The translations under genes were made by a program, and so were the position numbers. The notes under the pieces were generated by a model. That model was not told the DNA's origin. It ran no database searches and worked only from the letters and a program-made list of their open reading frames with translations. Shown piece after piece: positions 1 to 5,442 of a DNA stretch of 6,718 nt. The stretch is from contig SEEY01000214.1 of NCBI GenBank assembly GCA_004211235.1, positions 1-6,718 on the forward strand. Direction: 5' to 3'. Within the stretch, counting starts at the first letter, position 1, and every line of letters begins with the position of its first letter. The DNA is from Rubrivivax sp. GTDB lineage: Bacteria > Pseudomonadota > Gammaproteobacteria > Burkholderiales > Burkholderiaceae.

Positions 1-798
1 GATCCGGCGTGGACGGACGCCAAGGCCGCCGCGAAGGCGGGTCCGGCAGACATCGCCATTGCCGGCCAGGCCACGCTGCACCTGCCGGCCGACCGCATCT
101 TCATTCCCCAACCGCAGGCCGGCAAGCTGCTCCGCGCGATGGGCAATCCAGGGGAGCACAACGAACTGTCGGGCGTCATCTTCCCGGCGGGCGATGGCCA
201 ATGGTTCGCCACGCTGCGCTACATCGCCTCGGGCTATGTGAAGGACGGTGACGCCAAGGAATGGAAGGCCGACGATCTGCTCGCCAGTTTCAAGGAAGGG
301 ACCGAGGGCGCCAACGAGGAGCGCAAGAAGATGGGCGTGCCGGCGCTGGAGATCACCGGCTGGGCCGAGGTGCCGGCCTACGAGGCAAGCACGCACCGGC
401 TCGTCTGGGCCATGAGCTCCAAGGAAAAGGGGGCTCCGGCCGAGGCCGGCCAGGGCGTCAACTACAACACCTACGCGCTGGGCCGTGAGGGCTATCTGAG
501 CCTGAACTTCGTCACCGACCTGAAGGACCTGCCGGCCGAGAAGTCGCAGGCCAAGGCCCTGCTCGGTGCGCTGGAGTTCGACGGCGGCAAGCGCTACGAG
601 GACTTCAACGAGTCCACCGATCACGTCGCCGAATACGGCCTCGCGGCGCTGGTGCTGGGTGTGGGCGCCAAGAAGCTCGGCCTGCTCGCCGTGGCCTTCG
701 CCTTCCTCGCCAAGTTCGCCAAGATCATCTTCATTGCGGTGGCGGGCGGCGGCGCAGTCATCACCAAGTTCTTCAAGCGCGACAAGCCCGCGGCCTGA
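1..798 (+). CDS. DUF2167 (COG4714) membrane-anchored protein, 5' end cut off
   Basis: The reading frame is open from base 1 to the TGA at 796-798, giving 265 residues with the true start and presumed signal peptide outside the window. The ATG at 139 is internal: the codons before it already read like the conserved start of the domain (an AGQATLHLP stretch, then RIFIPQ). The extracytoplasmic domain fills about residues 15-200. It is followed by the family's characteristic junction DHVAEYGLAALVLG and one or two hydrophobic segments (about 212-252), then a basic tail (KFFKRDK). The architecture fits a secreted domain anchored by its C-terminus in the inner membrane. The family has no established biochemical function that I know of. 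The stop codon shares one base with the start of the following M50 protease gene, so the two are probably co-translated and may act together. Family assignment is confident; function is unknown. Confidence 0.88.
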   Translation, partial: DPAWTDAKAAAKAGPADIAIAGQATLHLPADRIFIPQPQAGKLLRAMGNPGEHNELSGVIFPAGDGQWFATLRYIASGYVKDGDAKEWKADDLLASFKEGTEGANEERKKMGVPALEITGWAEVPAYEASTHRLVWAMSSKEKGAPAEAGQGVNYNTYALGREGYLSLNFVTDLKDLPAEKSQAKALLGALEFDGGKRYEDFNESTDHVAEYGLAALVLGVGAKKLGLLAVAFAFLAKFAKIIFIAVAGGGAVITKFFKRDKPAA

Positions 799-1517
799 TG
801 CTCAAGCTCCTCGCGCTGCTGTTCACGGGGGCCAAGTTCGGCAAGCTGCTGACCACCGGCGGCAGCATGCTGGTCTCGCTGGTCGTCTACGCCTGGATCT
901 ATGGCTGGCGCTATGCCGCCGGGTTCATCGGGCTGCTCTTCGTTCACGAGATGGGCCACTTCATCGCTGCCCGCTACAAGGGGCTGAATGTCGGCGCGCC
1001 CACCTTCATTCCCTTCGTGGGCGCCTGGGTCGAGCTGAAGGACATGCCGCACGACGCGCAGACCGAGGCCTTCATCGGCCTGGCCGGGCCATTGCTGGGC
1101 ACCGTGGGCGCGACGCTGACCTATCTGCTGGCGCGCAGCTGGGATGCCGACTGGCTGCTGGCGGTGGCCTACAGCGGCTTCTTCCTGAACCTCTTCAATC
1201 TGATCCCGATCTCGCCGTTCGATGGCGGCCGCATCACCGCCGTGCTGTCGCCGCGCATCTGGCTGCTGGGCGCGCCGATGCTGGTGGCGCTGTTCCTCTG
1301 GCGGCCCAGCCCGATGCTGATCCTGATGGCGCTGCTGGCCTGGCCGCAGCTCATCAAGGCCTGGAAGCACCGTGGCGACAGCGCCGAGGCGCAGACCTAC
1401 TACGCCGTGCCGGCGGCGGTGAAATGGGAGTACGCGACGTACTACCTGGGGCTGGCCGCCTATCTCGCCGTGATGTGCCACGACGTGCACGAGATGCTTG
1501 CCGTCATGCGCGGCTGA
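798..1517 (+). CDS. Site-2-protease-like M50 zinc metallopeptidase
   Basis: This 239-residue polytopic membrane protein has both M50 signatures. The zinc-binding HExxH is at residues 50-54 (HEMGH, inside a hydrophobic helix: GLLFVHEMGHF). The second motif, NLIPISPFDGG, is at 134-144, with D142 as the expected third zinc ligand. A GLAGPLLG helix near 95 and the preceding FVGAWVELKDMP stretch are also typical of short bacterial S2P homologues. Hydrophobic segments lie at about 22-60, 88-112, 117-140, 149-183 and 205-232. No PDZ or CBS domain is seen, so this is a minimal core protease. Members cut transmembrane segments of membrane proteins; the substrate here is not known. The start at 798 uses the TGATG overlap with the DUF2167 gene and has no Shine-Dalgarno sequence of its own, which suggests coupling by ribosome re-initiation. 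Family confidence is high, pathway unknown. Confidence 0.9.
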   Translation: MLKLLALLFTGAKFGKLLTTGGSMLVSLVVYAWIYGWRYAAGFIGLLFVHEMGHFIAARYKGLNVGAPTFIPFVGAWVELKDMPHDAQTEAFIGLAGPLLGTVGATLTYLLARSWDADWLLAVAYSGFFLNLFNLIPISPFDGGRITAVLSPRIWLLGAPMLVALFLWRPSPMLILMALLAWPQLIKAWKHRGDSAEAQTYYAVPAAVKWEYATYYLGLAAYLAVMCHDVHEMLAVMRG

Positions 1518-1605
1518 CAAGAGCGTGGGCGCGCCGCTGGGGCGCGGCAGCTCGTCGGCACCGTTTGCATACCAGGCGCATTAGGATCCGCGCACGCCCA
1601 TCGGC

Positions 1606-1612
1606 GGGAAGG
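1606..1612 (+). promoter_or_regulatory. Ribosome binding site for the solute-binding protein
   Basis: A purine-rich GGGAAGG lies 7 bases before the ATG at 1620. It is the clearest Shine-Dalgarno-like sequence in the window and supports that start over later in-frame codons. I could not find a convincing -35/-10 pair in the 102-base gap before it. Confidence 0.55.
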
Positions 1613-1619
1613 TTCGCGA

Positions 1620-2417
1620 ATGACCCGCTTCTGCCTGCTGCCGGCTCTGTGCCTCTCCGCCCTGATGGCGGCACCGGCCCACGGCGAGCAGCGCCTGCGG
1701 GCCTGTGCGCATCCGGCCGCCCAGCCCATGAGCTGGGAACAGCAGGGCCGCATGCACGGCGTCTGCGTCGAGATGGCGCGGCGGGCGTTTGCGGCAGCGG
1801 GCTGGACGCTGGAGGTCGAGGCGGTCGGGCCCTGGGCGCGCTGCCAGGCGCTGGTCGAGCGCGGCGACGTGGACGTGATGGCCTGCGCCTTCGACAACCC
1901 GCGGCGTCGTGAATACGCATGGGTGGTGGAGCCGGCGATGGCGCGCAACGAAGCGGCCCTGTTCGTCCGGCGCGACAGCCCGCTGCGCTTCGACAGCTGG
2001 AACGATCTCGCAGGCCTGCGCGTCGGTGTCGGCCGCGGCGTGAGCTTCGGCGCCGAGGTGGACCGGCAACTGGCCCAGCATGCGCAGGTGGACAACGCGC
2101 TGAGCGAAGACCTGAACCTGCGCAAGCTGATGCTCGGTCGCCTCGACGCAGTCGTGACGGCGCGCGAGGCGGGCCTGCAGTTGCTGCGCGCGCTGGGCTG
2201 CGAGCAGGAGGTCCGCATGCTGCCCCGCGGCCTGGGCGCCGACGGGCTGCATCTGCTGATCTCTCGTCGCTCGCCGGCCAGCTCGCTCGCGCCGCAGGTG
2301 GCCGACTACCTGCAGCAGCCCGGCTACGCCGCGGCCCTGCAGCAACTGCAACGCCAGCAGGCGCAGGTGTACCGCGATCAGAACCCTCCGCCCGTGGCAG
2401 GCAAGTGCGCCCGCTGA
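1620..2417 (+). CDS. Periplasmic solute-binding protein, SBP_bac_3 type, without linked transporter
   Basis: This 265-residue protein has a signal peptide at 1-22 (short basic start, hydrophobic core, cleavage likely after AHG). The mature part follows the type-3 solute-binding fold: an opening strand RLRACAHP, a VCVEMARRAF helix, and the hallmark GDVDVMACAFDNPRRREYAW stretch at about 82-101, which resembles the GxxD...R...F pattern of amino-acid-binding proteins. A second-lobe DLAGLRVGVGRGVSFG segment and a KLMLGRLDAVVTAR segment follow. The mature chain has six cysteines (29, 49, 75, 89, 194, 263), an even number compatible with disulfides in the periplasm. No permease or ATPase gene is adjacent, so it may be a solo binding protein, serve a distant transporter, or have a sensory role. 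The ligand cannot be told from the sequence. Gaps of 102 bases before and 69 after suggest a separate unit. Confidence 0.8.
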   Translation: MTRFCLLPALCLSALMAAPAHGEQRLRACAHPAAQPMSWEQQGRMHGVCVEMARRAFAAAGWTLEVEAVGPWARCQALVERGDVDVMACAFDNPRRREYAWVVEPAMARNEAALFVRRDSPLRFDSWNDLAGLRVGVGRGVSFGAEVDRQLAQHAQVDNALSEDLNLRKLMLGRLDAVVTAREAGLQLLRALGCEQEVRMLPRGLGADGLHLLISRRSPASSLAPQVADYLQQPGYAAALQQLQRQQAQVYRDQNPPPVAGKCAR

Positions 2418-2456
2418 CGACGCGTCAAGTCAGGCTTCATCAGAGAAGAGCCGAGC

Positions 2457-2472
2457 GGCGCGGAGCCGCGCC
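2457..2472. repeat. Perfect 7+2+7 palindrome before the DMT transporter
   Basis: GGCGCGG (2457-2463) and its exact reverse complement CCGCGCC (2466-2472) are separated by AG. The element ends directly against the -10-like TAGACT at 2473. With only two spacer bases and no T-tract it suits a protein-binding operator better than a terminator. High GC content raises the chance of such palindromes arising by accident. Confidence 0.4.
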
Positions 2473-2478
2473 TAGACT
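2473..2478 (+). promoter_or_regulatory. Possible -10 box giving a leaderless or very short 5' leader
   Basis: TAGACT matches the TAnnnT pattern of a sigma-70 -10 box and ends 8 bases before the ATG at 2487. Transcription would then begin within about three bases of the start codon. No Shine-Dalgarno sequence sits at normal spacing (GGAG at 2462-2465 is over 20 bases away), which agrees with a leaderless message. No good -35 hexamer is visible, so the call is weak. Confidence 0.3.
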
Positions 2479-2486
2479 GCCCCACG

Positions 2487-3386
2487 ATGAGCTCAGCTTC
2501 CGACGCACCGAACCGTCAGCGCTGGATGGGCCTGCTGCTCGCCGTGCTGGGTGCCATCGGCTTTTCCGGCAAGGCCATCATCGTCAAGCTGGCCTACCGG
2601 CATGGCGTGGATGCCATCACGCTGCTGATGTGGCGCATGCTGCTCGCGCTGCCCTTCTTCCTCGCCATGGCGTGGTGGGCCGGCCGCGGCAAGCCGGCGT
2701 TGACGCGCCAGGACTGGCGTGACATCGCCGTGCTGGGTTTCACCGGCTACTACCTCGCCAGCTACCTGGACTTCGCCGGCCTGGCCTACATCACGGCGAG
2801 CCTCGAGCGGCTGATCCTGTATCTCAACCCGACGCTGGTGCTGCTGCTGTCGGTCGTCTTCTTCCACCATCGGCTGCAGCCGCGGCAGATCATCGCGCTG
2901 GCCGTCAGCTATGCCGGTGTCGTGGCCGTGTTCGCGCATGAGCTGAGCTTCGACGGTCGCAACACGGCCATCGGCGCCGGGCTGGTGTTCGCCAGTGCGG
3001 TCAGTTATGCCGTCTACCTGGCGCTGTCCGGCAGGGTCGTCAAGCGCCTGGGCTCGCTCAGGCTCGCCGGCCTGGCCAGCAGCGTGGCCTGCGCGTTGTG
3101 CATCGGCCAGTTCGCGCTGCTCAAGCCCCCGTCGGCCTTCCTCGTGCCCGAGCCGGTGATGTGGCTGTCGCTGCTGAACGCCACGGCCTGTACGGTGGCG
3201 CCGGTGCTGATGTTGATGCTGGCCATCGCCCGCATCGGCGCGCCGCTGTCGTCGCAGGTCGGCATGGTCGGGCCGATGAGCACCATCCTGATGGGCGTCT
3301 TCATCCTCGGCGAGCCGATGAACATGTGGATCGCCGTCGGCACGGTCCTGGTGATGTCCGGCGTCTTCATCGTCAGCAGGCCCTGA
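2487..3386 (+). CDS. EamA-family (DMT superfamily) inner-membrane transporter
   Basis: This 299-residue protein is almost wholly hydrophobic, with about ten predicted helices in two EamA repeats (about 14-145 and 160-297). The size and layout are typical for drug/metabolite transporters. The first repeat starts with LAVLGAIGFSGKAIIVKLAY and contains the WRMLLALPFF helix and the LERLILYLNPTLVLLLS helix, in the place where family members carry a conserved helix with a proline. The second repeat ends with GPMSTILMGVFILGEPMN, the usual E-P-containing motif before the last helix, and a final VMSGVFIVSRP. Family members export or import amino acids, nucleotides, metabolites or drugs; the substrate cannot be assigned here. 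The ATG at 2487 is preferred because the residues before M14 form a normal short polar tail; M14 is a possible alternative. It appears to be a single-gene unit with its own upstream palindrome. Confidence 0.9.
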   Translation: MSSASDAPNRQRWMGLLLAVLGAIGFSGKAIIVKLAYRHGVDAITLLMWRMLLALPFFLAMAWWAGRGKPALTRQDWRDIAVLGFTGYYLASYLDFAGLAYITASLERLILYLNPTLVLLLSVVFFHHRLQPRQIIALAVSYAGVVAVFAHELSFDGRNTAIGAGLVFASAVSYAVYLALSGRVVKRLGSLRLAGLASSVACALCIGQFALLKPPSAFLVPEPVMWLSLLNATACTVAPVLMLMLAIARIGAPLSSQVGMVGPMSTILMGVFILGEPMNMWIAVGTVLVMSGVFIVSRP

Positions 3387-3517
3387 CCCGCCTGCTGCGG
3401 TCCTGGGCGGCTGCCGGGCCGAAAGACAAGCGGCCGCGCCGTCCATTCAAAATCGCCGAACATAGGCGACAAGACCCGTGAACCGCCTGCCCCTCACCCC
3501 GGAACAAACTGCCAACC

Positions 3518-4057
3518 ATGATGAGCACCGCCACCCGCTACACCTCCGTCGCCGTCGTGCTGCACTGGCTGATGGCGCTGGCCATCATCGGCACGTTCGG
3601 CGTCGGCTTCTACATGGCGGACCTGCCGTTCTCGCTGCAGCGGCTCAAGCTCTACAACTGGCACAAATGGGCCGGCGTCACCATCCTCGCGCTGGCTGCC
3701 ATCCGCCTGCTGTGGCGCCTGACGCACCGGCCGCCCGCGGACCTGCCCATGCCGGCCTGGCAGGCCCGTGCCGCGCATTGGACGCACAACCTGCTCTACA
3801 TCACCTTCTTCGCGGTGCCTTTGCTGGGTTGGGCGTACAGCTCGGCTGCGGGCTTCCCGATCGTGTGGTTCGGCATCTTGCCGCTGCCCGACTTCGTGCC
3901 CAAGGACAAGGCGCTGGCCGACACGCTCAAGGAGCTGCACGGACTCGCGGCCTATGGCCTGGCCCTGCTCGTGCTCGCCCATGTAGCTGGCGCGCTCAAG
4001 CACCGTTTCATCGACCGCGACGGGCTGATGGCCCGCATGTCGCTGCGCCGCCCCTGA
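3518..4057 (+). CDS. Cytochrome b561 (four-helix diheme b, CybB/YceJ type)
   Basis: This 179-residue protein has four membrane helices at about 10-32, 47-68, 90-110 and 140-160. Histidines are placed as in bacterial cytochrome b561: H16 in VLHWLMAL, H49 in NWHKWAG, H141 in ELHGLAAY and H155 in LAHVAGALKH. In E. coli CybB the four equivalent histidines hold two b haems. In this family the protein oxidises quinol-type donors, and E. coli CybB has been described as a superoxide:ubiquinone oxidoreductase. Two adjacent methionines (3518, 3521) are both possible starts; an in-frame TGA at 3479-3481 limits upstream extension. No clear Shine-Dalgarno sequence is seen. The gene leads a group with two YceI genes (15- and 40-base gaps) ending at a strong terminator, suggesting an operon in which the cytochrome and periplasmic isoprenoid-binding proteins work together. 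Confidence 0.92.
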   Translation: MMSTATRYTSVAVVLHWLMALAIIGTFGVGFYMADLPFSLQRLKLYNWHKWAGVTILALAAIRLLWRLTHRPPADLPMPAWQARAAHWTHNLLYITFFAVPLLGWAYSSAAGFPIVWFGILPLPDFVPKDKALADTLKELHGLAAYGLALLVLAHVAGALKHRFIDRDGLMARMSLRRP

Positions 4058-4059
4058 AC

Positions 4060-4063
4060 AGGA
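4060..4063 (+). promoter_or_regulatory. Ribosome binding site for the first YceI gene
   Basis: AGGA lies 9 bases before the ATG at 4073, just after the stop of the cytochrome b561 gene. It fixes the start that yields a complete signal peptide. Confidence 0.45.
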
Positions 4064-4072
4064 CCCCTGACC

Positions 4073-4606
4073 ATGACCAAGCTTCTCTCCGCCCTGCTGC
4101 TTGCCGCCGCACTGCTGCCCGCGCAAGCGGCCACGCTGCAGGCCGACAAGAGCGACCTCAGCTTCACCTTCAAGCAGATGGGCGTGCCCGTCGACGGCAA
4201 GTTCAAGAAGTTTGAAGCACAGCTCGATTTCGACGCCAAAAAGCCCGAGGCCGGCAAGATCGCTTTCACGGTCGACCTCGCCAGCGTCTCGCTCGGCGAC
4301 GCCAGCTTCGATGCGGAAGTCGGCAAGGCGCCTTGGTTCGACGTCAAGCGCAATGGCAAGGCGACCTTCGTGTCCAGCAGCATCAAGCCCACCGGCGCGA
4401 ACAAATACGACGTCGCCGGCAAGCTCACCATCAAGGGCGCCGTGCGCGACGTCGTCGTGCCCATCACGCTGGCCAACGGCGTCGCCTCCGGGGCCGTGCC
4501 CATCAAGCGCCTGGACTTCAAGATCGGCGACGGCGAATGGGCCGACACCTCGGTTGTCGCCAACGACGTGACCGTCAAGTTCAAGCTCGCTTTCGCCGGC
4601 CTCTGA
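4073..4606 (+). CDS. YceI-family periplasmic lipocalin-like protein, cysteine-free paralogue
   Basis: This 177-residue protein has a signal peptide at 1-19 (TKLLSALLLAAALLP core, cleavage after AQA). The mature part is a YceI domain of about 158 residues. It has an opening strand ADKSDLSFTFKQMG, the GKFKKFEAQLDFD strand pair, the central GKIAFTVDLASVSLGD segment, APWFDVKRNGKATF, then KYDVAGKLTIKGAVRDVVVPI, all in the order of the family. YceI proteins form a lipocalin-like barrel that binds polyisoprenoid or quinone-like molecules. Compared with the next gene's product it is more divergent: the late domain is shorter, there are no cysteines, and it ends in a DTSVVANDVTVKFKL strand rather than the usual QWGITY ending. 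It may bind a different ligand. It sits 15 bases after the cytochrome b561 gene and 40 bases before the second YceI gene, probably in one operon. Confidence 0.88.
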   Translation: MTKLLSALLLAAALLPAQAATLQADKSDLSFTFKQMGVPVDGKFKKFEAQLDFDAKKPEAGKIAFTVDLASVSLGDASFDAEVGKAPWFDVKRNGKATFVSSSIKPTGANKYDVAGKLTIKGAVRDVVVPITLANGVASGAVPIKRLDFKIGDGEWADTSVVANDVTVKFKLAFAGL

Positions 4607-4646
4607 CCTGCTCTCTTTTCCTTCCCCACCCCCGAAAGACCCTCCG

Positions 4647-5228
4647 ATGAAGAACGCCCTGCTGCTCACCGCCCTGCTTGCCGCTGCCGCTGGTACACAC
4701 ATGTCGGCCCAGGCCCAAAGTGCCACCTATGCCATCGACCCGACGCACACCGCGGTCACCTTCGAAGCCAAGCACTTCGGCACCAGCACGCTGCGCGGCC
4801 GCTGGGACAAGAAGGAAGGCACGGTCACGCTGGACAAGGCCGCCAAGACCGGCAAGGTCGAGTTCACCATCGACATGGCCTCCATCTCCACCGGCACGCT
4901 GCCGTTCGACGGCCACCTGAAGAGCAAGGACTTCTTCGCGGTGGAGGAGTTCCCCACCGCCAAGTTCGTCGGCGACAAGTTCACCTTCAACGGCGACAAG
5001 GTCACCAGCGTCTCCGGCGAGCTGACGCTGCGCGGCAAGACCAACCCGGTCACGCTGACGGCCACTGGCTTCGGCTGCTACGACAACCAGCGCCTGAAGC
5101 GCGAGGTCTGCGGTGGCGACTTCGAGACCACCATCCAGCGCAGCCAGTGGGGCATCACCTACGCACTGCCCGCCGTCACGCCGGACGCCATCCGCCTGCT
5201 GATCCAGGTCGAGGCCATCAAGCAGTAA
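4647..5228 (+). CDS. yceI: YceI-family periplasmic lipocalin-like protein, canonical form
   Basis: This 193-residue protein has a signal peptide at 1-23 (cleavage after SAQA). The mature part is a full canonical YceI domain: ATYAIDPTHTAVTFEAKHFG at the start (the family's D-P-x-H-x-x-V-x-F signature), then KKEGTVTLDKAAKTGKVEF, MASISTGTLPFDGHLKSKDF, the EEFPTAKF motif, SGELTLRGKTNPVTL, and the closing RSQWGITYALP with a hydrophobic last strand. Cysteines C144 and C155 in the GFGCYDN...REVCGGDF loop could form a disulfide. Family members bind long isoprenoid chains; as I recall, the Burkholderia homologues BcnA and BcnB are released proteins that also capture lipophilic antibiotics. The Shine-Dalgarno sequence is weak (GAAAGA about 7 bases before the start). 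It is the last gene of the b561-YceI-YceI group, followed 20 bases later by the terminator. Confidence 0.93.
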   Translation: MKNALLLTALLAAAAGTHMSAQAQSATYAIDPTHTAVTFEAKHFGTSTLRGRWDKKEGTVTLDKAAKTGKVEFTIDMASISTGTLPFDGHLKSKDFFAVEEFPTAKFVGDKFTFNGDKVTSVSGELTLRGKTNPVTLTATGFGCYDNQRLKREVCGGDFETTIQRSQWGITYALPAVTPDAIRLLIQVEAIKQ

Positions 5229-5248
5229 GCGGTCCGCCACCCGTTCCG

Positions 5249-5272
5249 AAAGCCCGCTCCGGCGGGCTTTTT
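5249..5272 (+). terminator. Rho-independent terminator after the b561-YceI operon
   Basis: A perfect 9-base stem (AAAGCCCGC at 5249-5257 with GCGGGCTTT at 5262-5270) encloses the four-base loop TCCG and runs into a TTTTT tract at 5268-5272. It lies 20 bases after the YceI stop codon. The A-tract on the left arm could let it act weakly on the other strand, but no gene faces it from that side here. Confidence 0.88.
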
Positions 5273-5281
5273 GCCGCCTGT

Positions 5282-5360
5282 CCGTGATGGATTCACGGGG
5301 CCGTCACCAGGGCGTCACGCCGGGCGGAGCCGCCTGTCGCGCGTCTCTGCAGTTCGTCAC
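5282..5360. repeat. Phased TCAC repeat cluster upstream of the kinase gene
   Basis: TCAC occurs at 5293, 5304 and 5315, spaced exactly 11 bases apart, and again at 5357, 42 bases (about four helical turns) further on. Three copies extend to CGTCAC (5302-5307, 5313-5318, 5355-5360). The first is the right arm of a perfect inverted repeat, CCGTGA (5282-5287) and TCACGG (5293-5298), with a five-base spacer. All copies lie on one face of the helix, between the terminator and the kinase start. This is compatible with a multi-site operator, but no binding protein can be named. Confidence 0.4.
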
Positions 5361-5411
5361 CCGCACGGGCCGGCGCGTCGCTCCCGCAGCGCGCTGCCCG
5401 GAGCGGCTGCG

Positions 5412-5417
5412 TACAGT
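5412..5417 (+). promoter_or_regulatory. Possible -10 box for the histidine kinase gene
   Basis: TACAGT fits the -10 consensus pattern and lies 25 bases before the ATG at 5443, about 50 bases after the last CGTCAC repeat. No matching -35 hexamer is visible, so an activator-dependent promoter is one reading and chance is another. Confidence 0.25.
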
Positions 5418-5442
5418 GGGCTCCAACGACGAAAACACGGCC

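Noticed and set aside
1530..1546. A possible terminator hairpin after the M50 gene (CGCGCC paired with GGCGCG, 5-base loop)
   Set aside because: It lacks a following T-tract, and a 6-base GC stem is common by chance in this DNA.
1565..1587. TTGCAT and TAGGAT as a -35/-10 promoter for the solute-binding protein
   Set aside because: The spacer is only 11 bases, too short for sigma-70, and no better partner for TAGGAT was found.
1620..1686. Lipoprotein signal in the solute-binding protein (C5 or C11)
   Set aside because: Neither cysteine sits in a lipobox at the end of the hydrophobic core. The AHG site at residue 22 fits ordinary signal peptidase cleavage.
566..1912. A long + strand open frame running through the M50 gene and into the solute-binding protein gene
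   Set aside because: Its translation is Arg/Ala/Gly-rich with no domain pattern, and it overlaps two genes with clear motifs. Long open shadow frames are expected at this GC content.
2493..3446. A 317-codon open frame on the - strand opposite the DMT transporter
   Set aside because: The product is rich in His, Gln, Asp and Arg with no membrane or domain pattern. It mirrors the codon bias of the transporter gene on the other strand.
3501..3508. GGAACAAA as an ECF-sigma -35 element for the cytochrome b561 operon
   Set aside because: A matching -10 at normal spacing would fall inside the coding region after the ATG, so it could not drive the full gene.
3494..4726. A 410-codon open frame on the - strand opposite cytochrome b561 and the YceI genes
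   Set aside because: It spans three well-supported genes and two intergenic gaps. Its composition is typical of an antisense shadow and no motif is recognisable.
5323..5334. GGCGG-AG-CCGCC inverted repeat sharing its CGGAGCCG core with the palindrome at 2457-2472
   Set aside because: Only the 8-base core is shared and it is itself palindromic and GC-rich, so coincidence is the simpler explanation.
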